Below are positions 42,900 through 51,450 of a DNA stretch of 64,000 bases, in pieces. Under the pieces are notes generated by a model that saw only the letters and a program-made list of their open reading frames with translations, was not told where the DNA came from and made no database searches. Location of the stretch: assembly GCF_024703995.1 (NCBI RefSeq), contig NZ_JAMXQV010000016.1, positions 186,001-250,000 of the forward strand, read 5' to 3'. This DNA is from Amycolatopsis iheyensis (GTDB lineage Bacteria; Actinomycetota; Actinomycetes; Mycobacteriales; Pseudonocardiaceae). Made by a program: the position numbers and the translations under genes. Position 1 is the first letter of the stretch; every line of letters begins with the position of its first letter.

Positions 42900-43361
42900 G
42901 TCCCGGAAGATCACCCACCGCAGCGCGGAGTACATGAACACGCCCTCGCAGGCGCCCGCGAGCACCCGCGAGAGGTGGTATTCGACGCCCAGCGCCGTCA
43001 AACCCGCGCCCACACCCAGCAAAAACGCGGCGTAATTGACAGCAATCGCAACGATGTAAAGGGCGAGCTGGATTCCGACGGCGGCGTGGGAATGGAAGTT
43101 GAACGTCCGGTTCAGCACGAAGCTTAAGCCGAACGCGCAGACGTAGGCCAGTGAGATCGCCAGCCACACGGGCCAGCCGAGGAGTCCGTGAAAAACGGTC
43201 AGCAGCCCCAGGTCGACGGCGAAGGTGAATCCGTTGATGAGGCAGAAACCGAGAAACGTCGGGGCGACGATCCGCGACAATCCCCACGGCAGGATGCGCA
43301 CGACGGCCCGGCAGAGGGCGCCGAATCGGTCAGCGGGCGTACGGAAGTGCTCGGCGGCCAC
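42696..43361 (-). CDS. GtrA-family membrane protein with antisense 3' extension
   Basis: 221 residues. GtrA-like proteins (four helices) help move lipid-linked sugars across the membrane. The recognisable part ends at ALRWVIFRDSG near 42895; helices include LGFCLINGFTFAVDLGLL and LSFVLNRTFNFH, the GtrA signature. After this the frame stays open for about 65 further codons across the 3' end of the convergent GNAT gene. The extension is acidic, Gly/Ala/Glu-rich and looks like antisense sequence, so the original stop has probably been lost. GTG start uncertain. Confidence 0.72.
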   Translation of the reverse strand: MAAEHFRTPADRFGALCRAVVRILPWGLSRIVAPTFLGFCLINGFTFAVDLGLLTVFHGLLGWPVWLAISLAYVCAFGLSFVLNRTFNFHSHAAVGIQLALYIVAIAVNYAAFLLGVGAGLTALGVEYHLSRVLAGACEGVFMYSALRWVIFRDSGEGEVEGAGEADLAEHALAGVEGADRAVGVPAGPPVEAEGGVVALGDPGDAAPGAVGPQPGGRRRE

Positions 43362-43513
43362 GCCGTCAGCGTTCCAGCGGGAGGTGACCGGAAGCCGTCC
43401 GGCAGGTGATCTTCTGGTGCGGACCACCCACCGAACACGGGGGCTAACCCCCGTGTGCGGAGATTTCGAACTGATAACGTGGAGAACCTGAGCGATTTTC
43501 GGGAGGTGACACG

Positions 43514-44032
43514 ATGAGCTGGATCCTGTTGACGCTGGGCGTCGCGTTCGGCTCGGCCATCGTGCCGCTGATCAACGCCGAAGTCTTCCTGATCGGCCTG
43601 TGCGCGAGCCAGCCCGGGCTGCACTGGCTGTGGCTGGGGGCGGCGGTGGCCGTCGGTCAGATCGCCGGGAAGACGCTCTACTACCTGGCCGCGCGCGGCA
43701 CGATCAAGCTGCCCAAGCCGCTGCACGACCGGCTCCACCGCGAACGCCCGATGACGGCCCGGCGGGTGCGCTGGCAGCTGCGGACCAAGCGGATGCGGGC
43801 CTGGGTCGAGCGGCTGCGCGAACGCTGCCACCGCCACCCGCACTGGATGGCGGGCACGTACGGCGTGAGCTCCCTGGTGGGCCTGCCGCCGTTCATGGCG
43901 ACGAGCGTGCTCGCCGGCGCGGTGCGGATGCGGCTCGCGACGTTCCTGACCGCGGGCCTGGCCGGGCGCTGGATCCGCTTCAGCCTGATCGCGGCGTCGC
44001 CCGCGGCGTTCGCCGGCTGGCTGCACCACTGA
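43514..44032 (+). CDS. DedA/VTT-like membrane protein
   Basis: 172 residues. Re-entrant and transmembrane segments resemble the VTT (SNARE-associated/DedA) fold: PLINAEVFLIGLCASQPG, then AAVAVGQIAGKTLYYLAARG, a long basic cytoplasmic loop (80-115), and VSSLVGLPPFMATSVLAGAV. Members are implicated in lipid flipping. The ATG has GGGAGGTG upstream. Its 3' end overlaps the convergent membrane protein by 53 nt. Confidence 0.75.
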   Translation: MSWILLTLGVAFGSAIVPLINAEVFLIGLCASQPGLHWLWLGAAVAVGQIAGKTLYYLAARGTIKLPKPLHDRLHRERPMTARRVRWQLRTKRMRAWVERLRERCHRHPHWMAGTYGVSSLVGLPPFMATSVLAGAVRMRLATFLTAGLAGRWIRFSLIAASPAAFAGWLHH

Positions 44033-44744
44033 GCACCGTCGCGGCGAGCGCGACGACGAACGCCCAGCCGCCGATCGGCTCGGCCAGCACCGCCACCAGG
44101 AAGCAGAAGACGGCGAACCCGCCAAGGCCCCGCAGCAGCCCGCGCATGGTCGCGGTCGCCGCCGGCGGGCCGCCCTGCGCCAGCGCGAACACCGCCACGA
44201 CGCTCAGCGCGGTCGGGAACGGCGCCAGCACCCCGGTGAGATCGGGCCCCAGCCGTCCCGCGGCGGCCGTCACCGCCAGGACGAGGCCCGCCGTCACCAC
44301 CGCGCGGGCGGGCAGGTCCCACCACGGCAGGATGACCGGCCGCAGTTCACCCGGCGCCGGCAGGAGCCGGGTGGCCACCCACGCCGCGGCCAGCGCGAAC
44401 CCGAGGGCGAGCCACCCGGGAACCGGCGCGAACGCCAGGGCGAGGTCCAGGGACAGGCACACCAGCCAGCCGACGAGCAGCGTGCCCGGCCAGGCCCGCG
44501 CCCGGGCCACCCGCGCGAAGACCACGGCGAAGGCAGCCAGCGAAACGAGCCCCAGCAGGGAGGCCGACGCGGCCCGCGCGACGAACGCCGGGCCGTGCTC
44601 GAGGTAGGTGATCAGCAGGATCGGCCCCGCGACCAGCGGCAACGCGACCAGCAGGCCGGTGAGGCCCGGCCCCCACCGCCGCCCGGCCAGCGACGAGCCG
44701 ACCACGAGCACCGGCGCCAGGACGAGCTTGAGAAGCAACGTCAC
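43980..44744 (-). CDS. Integral membrane protein of unknown function
   Basis: 254 residues, almost wholly hydrophobic, with eight or so predicted helices in what looks like two similar halves (GPGLTGLLVALPLVAGPILL and GPDLTGVLAPFPTALSVVAV). The internal repeat suggests a transporter. No named family recognised. Confidence 0.7.
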   Translation of the reverse strand: MTLLLKLVLAPVLVVGSSLAGRRWGPGLTGLLVALPLVAGPILLITYLEHGPAFVARAASASLLGLVSLAAFAVVFARVARARAWPGTLLVGWLVCLSLDLALAFAPVPGWLALGFALAAAWVATRLLPAPGELRPVILPWWDLPARAVVTAGLVLAVTAAAGRLGPDLTGVLAPFPTALSVVAVFALAQGGPPAATATMRGLLRGLGGFAVFCFLVAVLAEPIGGWAFVVALAATVLSGAASRRTPRATPRSG

Positions 44745-44764
44745 TGTGCCCAGTCTGCCGGACT

Positions 44765-44855
44765 CAAGCGCCCCAATGTGGCCTTGGTTGCGTCTGACGC
44801 ACCCAATGTGGCCTTCGGTGCGTCAGACGCACCGAAGGCCACATTGGGGCGCTTG
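44765..44855. repeat. Family B three-armed inverted repeat, copy 2
   Basis: The right arm 44826-44848 pairs with 44802-44824 (23 complementary bases, very tight loop), while 44835-44855 pairs perfectly with 44765-44785 (21 bp). The stems are mutually exclusive. Arms share CCCAATGTGGC with copy 1 near ftsK. It lies between two same-strand genes, just past the TPR-gene stop. Confidence 0.8.
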
Positions 44856-44857
44856 GG

Positions 44858-45304
44858 TCAGTGGTCGGTGGACTCCAGCTCGACGGCTTTGCGCATGGTT
44901 TCGCGGGCTCGGCGGCGGTCGCCCGCGATGTCGTAGGCGTACGCCAGCCGGTACCAGACGCGCCAGTTGTCCTGGTCCGCCTCGACCTCCGCGCGGCGCT
45001 CCTGGAACCACGCGTCGGCCGCGTCGCGATCGACCCGGCCCGAGGGCCGGCGCGGCAGGTCCGACACGTCCGGGAGCGCGCCCTCGGCGTCCAAGCGGCG
45101 GGACAGCCGCTGGATCTGCACGCCGTTGCGCCAGGTCACCACGATGACCCAGATCCCGAGGATCGGCAGCAGCAGCACGCCGACGCCCAGGGCGATCCCC
45201 AGGCCGGTGCCCGACCCGAACAACGCGAACGCCCGGTCCGCGAGAAGGACCAGGTAGACGACCAGCGCCGCCGTCAGCAGCAGCGCCACATTGCGTGCCC
45301 TCAC
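44858..45304 (-). CDS. Membrane protein with C-terminal TPR-like segment
   Basis: 148 residues. Two helices (about 6-28 and 36-58) precede a basic linker and a C-terminal tetratricopeptide-like repeat, NWRVWYRLAYAYDIAGDRRRARETMRKA. Role unknown; probably a small membrane scaffold. The GTG overlaps the dapB TGA (GTGA), so it is the last gene of the M16-dapB operon. Confidence 0.75.
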   Translation of the reverse strand: MRARNVALLLTAALVVYLVLLADRAFALFGSGTGLGIALGVGVLLLPILGIWVIVVTWRNGVQIQRLSRRLDAEGALPDVSDLPRRPSGRVDRDAADAWFQERRAEVEADQDNWRVWYRLAYAYDIAGDRRRARETMRKAVELESTDH

Positions 45305-46041
45305 AGGTCGAGGACGTTTTCCAGGCCGACCGTCAGGCCCGGCCGCTTCAGCACCTCGCGCACGCCGAGCAGCACACCCGGCATGAACGACGTCCGGTCG
45401 AGCGAGTCGTGGCGGATGGTCAGGGTCTCCCCCTCGCCGCCGAACAGGATCTCCTGGTGCGCCACCAGGCCCGGCAGCCGCACCGAGTGGACGTGGACGT
45501 CCTCGACCGACGCCCCGCGGGCGCCGTCCAGCTCGGACGTCGTCGCGTCCGGGCCCGGGGCCACCCCCGCCTCGGCCCGCGCCGCCGCGATCATCCGGGC
45601 GGTGTGCGCCGCGGTGCCCGAAGGCGCGTCGGCCTTGCGGTTGTGGTGCAGCTCGATGACCTCGGCCACGGCGTAGAACTTCGCCGCCTGGGCCGCGAAG
45701 CGCATCGCCAGGACCGCGCCGAGCGCGAAGTTCGGCGCGATCAGCACCCCGAGCGAAGGCTTCGGCTCGAGCAGGGCGCGCAGCTCCGAAAGACGCGACT
45801 CGCTGAAGCCCGTGGTGCCGACGACCGCGTGGATGTCGTGCTCGACCAGGTACTCGAGGTTGCCCATGACGGCGTCGGGGTGGGTGAAGTCGACGACGAC
45901 CTGGGCCTCGGCCAGCGCCGCGAAGTCGTCGCCCGCGTCGAGCGCGGCCACGAGCTTCAGGTCCGAAGCGCCTTCGACGGCGTTCACCACCGTCGCACCC
46001 ATCCGGCCGCGCGCACCGAGCACACCGACGTTGATGGTCAT
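45301..46041 (-). CDS. dapB: 4-hydroxy-tetrahydrodipicolinate reductase
   Basis: 246-residue NAD(P)H enzyme, the step after DapA in the lysine/diaminopimelate route. GVLGARGRMGATVV is the nucleotide-binding loop and ELHHNRKADAPSGTA the substrate-binding/catalytic block (His-His and Lys). Overlaps the M16 peptidase stop by 4 nt (ATGA). Confidence 0.95.
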   Translation of the reverse strand: MTINVGVLGARGRMGATVVNAVEGASDLKLVAALDAGDDFAALAEAQVVVDFTHPDAVMGNLEYLVEHDIHAVVGTTGFSESRLSELRALLEPKPSLGVLIAPNFALGAVLAMRFAAQAAKFYAVAEVIELHHNRKADAPSGTAAHTARMIAAARAEAGVAPGPDATTSELDGARGASVEDVHVHSVRLPGLVAHQEILFGGEGETLTIRHDSLDRTSFMPGVLLGVREVLKRPGLTVGLENVLDL

Positions 46042-47417
46042 GAAGCGATCACCTCGTGCAGGTCGTCAGGAAGGTCGTCGGCGTGAGCGTACGGCCCGAC
46101 GACCGCCGCCGCCGAGACCCCGCCCGGGCGCGCGAACAAAGTGCGAGCGAGCGCACACACCTCTTCGGCGGTGACGGCGTCGATGCGGGCGATCGTCTCG
46201 TCGACGCCCAGGTAACGGCCGTAGTTGAGCTCGCTCTTGCCGATCCGCGACATCCGCGACGACGTGTCCTCCAGGCCCAGCACGATCCCGCCACGCAGCT
46301 GGCCCTTGGCCCGGGCCACCTCCGCGTCGGTCAGGCCGTCGACGCCGACCTTGTCGAGCACCTCGCGGATGACACCGGCGACGTCGCCGAGCTTCTCCGG
46401 CTGGCAGCCCGCGTACACGGCCATGTGCCCGGTGTCGGCGTAGCTCGCCACCGACGAGTACACCTGGTAGGCCAGCCCGCGCCGCTCCCGGATCTCCTGG
46501 AACAGCCGCGACGACATGCCGCCGCCGAGGGCCGCGTTGAGCACCGACAGCGCGAAGCGGCGCTCGTCGTGGCGCGACAGCGACCGCAGGCCGAGCATCA
46601 CGTGCGCCTGCTCGGTGTCGTCGGTGTGCAGGGCCAGCTTCGGCACGGTCTTGATCCGGGCGCGGCCTTCGCGCGGCGCGACCGGCGTCGCGGTGCCGGT
46701 CAGCTTGTCCCGCAACGCCTTGCGCACCAGCCGCAGCACCTGCGCGTGGTCGACGTTGCCGGCCACGGCCAGCACCATCCGCGGCAGCGTGTAGCGGCGC
46801 TTGTAGAAGCTGCGCAGCGCCGACGGCGACATGCCGATGATCGACTTCTCGGTGCCGAGCACCGGGCGGCCGAGCGGGTGGTCACCGAGGATCGCGCTGA
46901 CGAACGTCTCGTGCAGCAGGTCCTCGGGGTCGTCGTCGCGCATCGAGATCTCTTCGAGGACGACGCTGCGTTCCATGTCCATGTCGCGGTCGGTGCACAG
47001 CGCCTCGAACACGACGTCGGTGACCAGGTCCACGGCGAGCGGGAGGTCGGCGTCGAGCACCTGCGCGTAGTAGCAGGTGTGCTCCTTCGCCGTGAAGGCG
47101 TTGAACTCCCCGCCGACGGCGTCGATCTCCTCGGCGATCTGCGTGGCGTCGCGGTTCTTCGTGCCCTTGAACAGCAGGTGCTCGAGGTAGTGCGCGGCGC
47201 CGGCGACGGCCACCGGCTCGTCGCGGGAGCCGATGCCGACCCACAGCCCGACCGTGGCCGACCGGGACGCCGGGACGTGCTCGGTGATCACCCGCAGGCC
47301 ACCGGGGAGAACACTGCGCTTGACGACCGCGCCGTCCGAAGTGGACTCGAGGGTGCGGGTGGTGCCGACGGGCTGCTCGTGCCCGGAAACCTGCCGTGCC
47401 ATGGGTTCCTTACTCAC
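46038..47417 (-). CDS. M16-family zinc metallopeptidase
   Basis: 459 residues, homologous to mycobacterial PepR (Rv2782c) and mitochondrial-processing-peptidase-like proteins. The inverted zinc motif HYLEHLLFKG (HxxEH) with a downstream Glu in the N-terminal half, and the substrate-binding GLAYQVYSSVASY in the second half. Always next to pnp in this block. The start could be the later Met (MARQVSG); the GTG is used as the longer option. A terminator separates it from pnp. Confidence 0.9.
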   Translation of the reverse strand: MSKEPMARQVSGHEQPVGTTRTLESTSDGAVVKRSVLPGGLRVITEHVPASRSATVGLWVGIGSRDEPVAVAGAAHYLEHLLFKGTKNRDATQIAEEIDAVGGEFNAFTAKEHTCYYAQVLDADLPLAVDLVTDVVFEALCTDRDMDMERSVVLEEISMRDDDPEDLLHETFVSAILGDHPLGRPVLGTEKSIIGMSPSALRSFYKRRYTLPRMVLAVAGNVDHAQVLRLVRKALRDKLTGTATPVAPREGRARIKTVPKLALHTDDTEQAHVMLGLRSLSRHDERRFALSVLNAALGGGMSSRLFQEIRERRGLAYQVYSSVASYADTGHMAVYAGCQPEKLGDVAGVIREVLDKVGVDGLTDAEVARAKGQLRGGIVLGLEDTSSRMSRIGKSELNYGRYLGVDETIARIDAVTAEEVCALARTLFARPGGVSAAAVVGPYAHADDLPDDLHEVIAS

Positions 47418-47425
47418 GATGCCGT

Positions 47426-47463
47426 GAAGGCCCCCTCGCCGGGGAAGCGGCGAGAGGGCCTTC
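47426..47463 (-). terminator. Terminator hairpin after pnp
   Basis: Two 16-nt arms (GAAGGCCCCCTCGCCG and its near-complement, one mismatch) with a 6-nt loop, between the pnp stop and the M16 peptidase start. Confidence 0.7.
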
Positions 47464-47496
47464 GACGGAACTGTCTTGAACCGGACGAGCCGGGTC

Positions 47497-49746
47497 TTAC
47501 TTGGCGTCGGCCTTCTCGGCGTCGGCGGGCTTGTCGCCCTCGGCGGCCGGAGCCTCGTCTTCCTTGACCACGATCAGGCTGATCTTGCCGCGGTTGTCGA
47601 TGTCGGCGATCTCGACGCGGAGCTTGTCGCCCACGTTGACGACGTCCTCGACCTTGGCGATCCGCTTGCCGTTGCCCAGCTTGGAGATGTGCACCAGGCC
47701 GTCCTTGCCCGGCAGCAGCGAGACGAACGCGCCGAACGCGGCCGTCTTCACCACGGTGCCGAGGAAGCGCTCGCCGACCTTCGGCAGCTGCGGGTTGGCG
47801 ATGGCGTTGATCAGGTCGATCGCCGACTCCGCCGACGGGCCGTCGGCCGCGCCCACGTAGATCGTGCCGTCGTCCTCGATGGAGATGTCGGCGCCGGTCT
47901 GCTCGGTGATCGAGTTGATCATCTTGCCCTTCGGGCCGATGACCTCGCCGATCTTGTCGACCGGGATCTTCACGCTGGTGACGCGCGGGGCGAACGGGCT
48001 CATCTCGTCCGGGCCGTCGATCGCCTCGGCGATGACCTCCAGGATGGTGAGGCGGGCGTCCTTCGCCTGCTTCAGCGCGGCGGCGAGCACCTCCGACGGG
48101 ATGCCGTCGAGCTTCGTGTCCAGCTGCAGGGCGGTGATGATGTCCTTGGTGCCGGCGACCTTGAAGTCCATGTCACCGAGGGCGTCCTCGGCGCCGAGGA
48201 TGTCGGTCAGCGCGACGTAGCGCGTCTCGCCGTCGACCTCGTCGGACACCAGGCCCATCGCGATGCCCGCGACCGGCGCCTTCAGCGGCACACCGGCGTT
48301 GTACAGGCCCATCGTGGACGCGCAGACCGAGCCCATCGAGGTCGAGCCGTTGGAGCCCAGCGCCTCGGAGACCTGGCGGATCGCGTACGGGAACTCGTCG
48401 CGCTTCGGCAGCACCGGCACCAGGGCGCGCTCGGCGAGCATGCCGTGGCCGATTTCGCGGCGCTTCGGCGAACCGACGCGGCCGGTCTCACCGGTGGAGA
48501 AGGGCGGGAAGTTGTAGTGGTGCAGGTAGCGCTTCGTCGTCTCCGGGGAGAGCGAGTCGATCTGCTGCTCCATGCGGAGCATGTTCAGCGTGGTGACGCC
48601 CAGGATCTGGGTCTCACCGCGCTCGAACAGCGCGGAACCGTGCGCCCGCGGGATCACGGCGACCTCGGCCGAGAGCGACCGGATGTCGGTGAGGCCACGG
48701 CCGTCCATGCGGATCTTCTCGGTGAGGACCCGCTGGCGCATGATCTTCTTCGTCAGGGCCTTGAACGCCCCGCCGATCTCCTTGTCGCGGCCCTCGAAGG
48801 CCTCGCCCTCGCCCAGGCCGACCTTCTCGATGACGGCGGCCTTGACCTCGTCGGTGGCGCGGTCGCGGTCCTGCTTGCCGGCGATCTGCAGCGCGCGGGA
48901 CAGGTCGTCGGTGGCGATCGCCGCGACGGCCTCGTAGGTGTCCTGCTCGTAGGCCAGGTAGACCGGGAACTCACCGGTCGGCTTGGCGGCGACGTCGGCC
49001 AGCTTCTGCTGCGCCTCGCACAGGACCTTGATGAACGGCTTGGCGGCCTCGAGGCCCGCGGCGACCGCGACCTCGTCCGGCGCGGTGCCGCCCGCGGCGA
49101 TCAGGTCGAGCGTGTGCTCGGTGCCCTCGGCCTCGACCATCATGATCGCGACGTCATCACCGACGATGCGACCCGCGACGACCATGTTGAAGGTGGCCTT
49201 CTCCAGCTGCGACCAGGTCGGGAACGCGACCCACTGGCCCTCGATCAGGGCGACGCGCACGCCGCCGACCGGGCCCGAGAACGGCAGGCCGGCGATCTGG
49301 GTGGACGCCGACGCGGCGTTGATGGCCAGCACGTCGTACGGGTCGTCAGGGTTGAGGCTCTGGACGGTGATGACGACCTGGATCTCGTTGCGGAGACCGT
49401 CGGTGAACGACGGGCGCAGCGGCCGGTCGATCAGGCGGCAGGTCAGGATCGCGTCGGTCGAGGGACGGCCCTCGCGGCGGAAGAACGCGCCCGGGATGCG
49501 CCCGGCGGCGTACATGCGCTCCTCGACGTCGACCGTCAGCGGGAAGAAGTCGAAGTGGTCCTTCGGGTGCTTCGACGCGGTCGTCGCGGAGAGCAGCATG
49601 GTCTCTTCGTCGAGGTACGCGACGACGGCGCCGGCGGCCTGCTTGGCCAGGCGGCCCGTCTCGAAACGAACGGTGCGAGTGCCGAACTTGCCGTTGTCGA
49701 TGACGGCTTCGGACTCGTGCACGGTGACTCCGGTGGAGTCGGTCAT
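47497..49746 (-). CDS. pnp: Polyribonucleotide nucleotidyltransferase (PNPase; GpsI type)
   Basis: 749-residue phosphorolytic 3'-5' exoribonuclease. Domains in order: RNase PH 1, helical linker, RNase PH 2 (FERGETQILGVTTLN), KH (PVDKIGEVIGPKGKMINSI) and S1 (GERFLGTVVKTAAFGAFVSL), then an Ala/Asp/Lys-rich tail. The ATG has AGAGGAG upstream. The long structured leader before it suggests autoregulation. Confidence 0.96.
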   Translation of the reverse strand: MTDSTGVTVHESEAVIDNGKFGTRTVRFETGRLAKQAAGAVVAYLDEETMLLSATTASKHPKDHFDFFPLTVDVEERMYAAGRIPGAFFRREGRPSTDAILTCRLIDRPLRPSFTDGLRNEIQVVITVQSLNPDDPYDVLAINAASASTQIAGLPFSGPVGGVRVALIEGQWVAFPTWSQLEKATFNMVVAGRIVGDDVAIMMVEAEGTEHTLDLIAAGGTAPDEVAVAAGLEAAKPFIKVLCEAQQKLADVAAKPTGEFPVYLAYEQDTYEAVAAIATDDLSRALQIAGKQDRDRATDEVKAAVIEKVGLGEGEAFEGRDKEIGGAFKALTKKIMRQRVLTEKIRMDGRGLTDIRSLSAEVAVIPRAHGSALFERGETQILGVTTLNMLRMEQQIDSLSPETTKRYLHHYNFPPFSTGETGRVGSPKRREIGHGMLAERALVPVLPKRDEFPYAIRQVSEALGSNGSTSMGSVCASTMGLYNAGVPLKAPVAGIAMGLVSDEVDGETRYVALTDILGAEDALGDMDFKVAGTKDIITALQLDTKLDGIPSEVLAAALKQAKDARLTILEVIAEAIDGPDEMSPFAPRVTSVKIPVDKIGEVIGPKGKMINSITEQTGADISIEDDGTIYVGAADGPSAESAIDLINAIANPQLPKVGERFLGTVVKTAAFGAFVSLLPGKDGLVHISKLGNGKRIAKVEDVVNVGDKLRVEIADIDNRGKISLIVVKEDEAPAAEGDKPADAEKADAK

Positions 49747-49934
49747 AGGGTGTTTCTCCTCTTTAGTTCCTTCATTCGGCGCGAGTCTCCCACCCTGGGA
49801 CCCGTTTCGCCTGAGGACGCTCGAGGAATGAGGCCGGTCTTCGATCGAAGCCCCCGGGACGCTTCCCGGGAACCACTACCGAGGACCGGCGGACTGGTCC
49901 TCGCGCGCGCTCGCGCCGTTCTTTCTTCATTTAG
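49747..49934 (-). promoter_or_regulatory. Structured pnp leader (Actino-pnp-like)
   Basis: On the minus strand, a perfect 8-bp hairpin (49880-49903, CGAGGACC/GGTCCTCG) is followed by a CCCGGG-rich stem and CTTCGATCGAAG. A conserved structured RNA upstream of actinobacterial pnp (Actino-pnp motif) is known; the position and hairpins fit, but I cannot confirm the consensus. Confidence 0.5.
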
Positions 49935-49972
49935 ACCGAGGGGGAGCGACCGATGTGGTCACTCCCCCTCGG
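49935..49972 (-). terminator. Terminator after rpsO
   Basis: Inverted repeat ACCGAGGGGGAG...CTCCCCCTCGG, about 11-bp stem, 7 nt past the rpsO stop. Confidence 0.7.
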
Positions 49973-49979
49973 ATTGCAG

Positions 49980-50249
49980 CTATCGGCGCAGGCCGAGGCG
50001 CTGGATCAGCGCACGGTAACGCTCGATGTCCACCTTCATCACGTAGTTCAGCAGCCGGCGGCGACGGCCGACCAGCAGCAGGAGCCCGCGACGGGAGTGG
50101 TGGTCGTGCTTGTGAGCCTTGAGGTGCTCGGTGAGGCCGACGATCCGCTTGGTCAGCAGCGCGACCTGGGCCTCGGGGGATCCCGTGTCCGAGTCGTGCA
50201 CGCCGTACTCGGCCAGGATCGACTTCTTCTCTTCGGTGGACAGCGCCAC
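49980..50249 (-). CDS. rpsO: Ribosomal protein S15
   Basis: 89 residues, the usual length. TGSPEAQVALLTKRIVGLTE and LKAHKHDHHSRRGLLLLVG are the S15 signature, binding 16S rRNA in the platform. GTG start after GAGGAG. A TAACCT hexamer at 50353-50358 would give a leader of about 100 nt, in keeping with S15 autoregulation in other bacteria. Confidence 0.96.
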   Translation of the reverse strand: MALSTEEKKSILAEYGVHDSDTGSPEAQVALLTKRIVGLTEHLKAHKHDHHSRRGLLLLVGRRRRLLNYVMKVDIERYRALIQRLGLRR

Positions 50250-50352
50250 TTGTGTTGCTCCTCGAAATAATCAGTGCCGTGCGGCCCCGGACGTGGATGA
50301 ACGCCGGGAAGACGGTCACGGCCGCCACGGACTGCAGCCGGACCCGCTCGTG

Positions 50353-50358
50353 AGGTTA
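50353..50358 (-). promoter_or_regulatory. Possible -10 box of rpsO
   Basis: TAACCT on the minus strand, about 100 nt upstream of the rpsO GTG. Confidence 0.35.
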
Positions 50359-50392
50359 CCAGTCGCCCCGGCAAGCCTCCTGAGCAGGGCCT

Positions 50393-50893
50393 TCAGCCGT
50401 CGAGCCCGAACGTCCGGGCCGTCCGGTAGCGCGGCCGGCCCGCCTCGCGCTCGCTGGTCACCAGGGCCACCTCGGTGGCCGTCCAGCTCCGGCTGGCGAA
50501 GTTCGAGAGACGTTGCGTCCAACGCTCGGCGCGCTCCGGTTCTTCCCGGGGGAACCGCGCGAGCGTCAGGTGGCCGGCGTACGGCCTCGCTTCGGCATCG
50601 GCGCCCGCGGCGTGCGCGAGCGGCGTCAGCTCCCCGCCGACGGCAGTCAACCACAGCACCCCGGGGAACGTCGCGGCCTTTTCCAGCCGGACGCCGACCG
50701 CGGCCCGGCCCGCGAGCCGGTCGGCCAGCCAGGCGCCACGGGCGCCCAGGTCGTCGTGCCCGTAGTAGGCGAGGGTGATGTGCCAGCGTTCCGGCGGCTC
50801 CCAGCGAAGGCCGTCCCCCGGTTCACCGAGCGCCTCGGCGACCGCTTCGACGACGTCCTCCGGCGGGAGCAGCGCGCTGAACAGGACCGGCAT
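50393..50893 (-). CDS. thpR: RNA 2',3'-cyclic phosphodiesterase (2H family)
   Basis: 166 residues with the two HxTx motifs of the 2H phosphoesterase superfamily: WHITLAYYG and GHLTLARFP. Such enzymes open 2',3'-cyclic phosphates on RNA ends or act as RNA ligases in vitro. The ATG overlaps the stop of the XRE gene upstream (TGATG), so they are co-translated. Confidence 0.88.
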   Translation of the reverse strand: MPVLFSALLPPEDVVEAVAEALGEPGDGLRWEPPERWHITLAYYGHDDLGARGAWLADRLAGRAAVGVRLEKAATFPGVLWLTAVGGELTPLAHAAGADAEARPYAGHLTLARFPREEPERAERWTQRLSNFASRSWTATEVALVTSEREAGRPRYRTARTFGLDG

Positions 50894-51366
50894 CAGGCGC
50901 CGTGGCCCGCCCGGCGGAGCAGGTCGGCGATGGCCGGGAAGTCGTCGTCGAGGCGCTTGGCGGCTTCGCCCAGGTCCTCGTCCTCGGCCAGGTCGCGCAG
51001 GTAGGCGAGGACCTTCTGGTCGTCGTTGACCACCGGGATGTTGTCGCGCCCGACGGTCGGCTTGGAGTCGCGGACGTCCTCCATCGCGGCCAGCATGGCG
51101 TCGCGGTTGCCGGCGGCGACCTCGGGCACCAGGATCTTGCGTTCGAGCATGATCATCCTGGCCAGCACGACCGGGTTGCCGATCTTCGCCCGCCGCCCGC
51201 TCATCACCTGGCTGAGCATGGGGGCGCTGATGCCGAGGACCTCGGCCAAGAAGGCCTGCGAAACGTCGAAGGCGACGACGAGCCGGCGCACGCGGTCCCC
51301 CAGCGGCTCCCCGTACCACTCGCGCTGCAGCGCGATGTTCCGCTGGACGATCTTGTGGTCCTCCAC
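50893..51366 (-). CDS. XRE-family transcriptional regulator
   Basis: 157 residues. The HTH is at about 30-60 (FDVSQAFLAEVLGISAPMLSQVMSGRR). The rest is a helical domain with an acidic C-terminal third (DLAEDEDLGEAAKRLDDDFP). It is coupled to thpR, but what it controls is unknown. GTG start after GGGGAGCGG. Confidence 0.82.
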   Translation of the reverse strand: MEDHKIVQRNIALQREWYGEPLGDRVRRLVVAFDVSQAFLAEVLGISAPMLSQVMSGRRAKIGNPVVLARMIMLERKILVPEVAAGNRDAMLAAMEDVRDSKPTVGRDNIPVVNDDQKVLAYLRDLAEDEDLGEAAKRLDDDFPAIADLLRRAGHGA

Positions 51367-51450
51367 CAGTTCCGCTCCCCTATGCCCTGCTCGCGCACAC
51401 CGTCCGTGAGCATCTTGCCATCGCTGCCACGTGCGTGAACGCGAAATCCT

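Noticed and set aside
47476..50019. 847-codon plus-strand frame opposite pnp
   Set aside because: Antisense to intact PNPase domains and to its leader and terminator.
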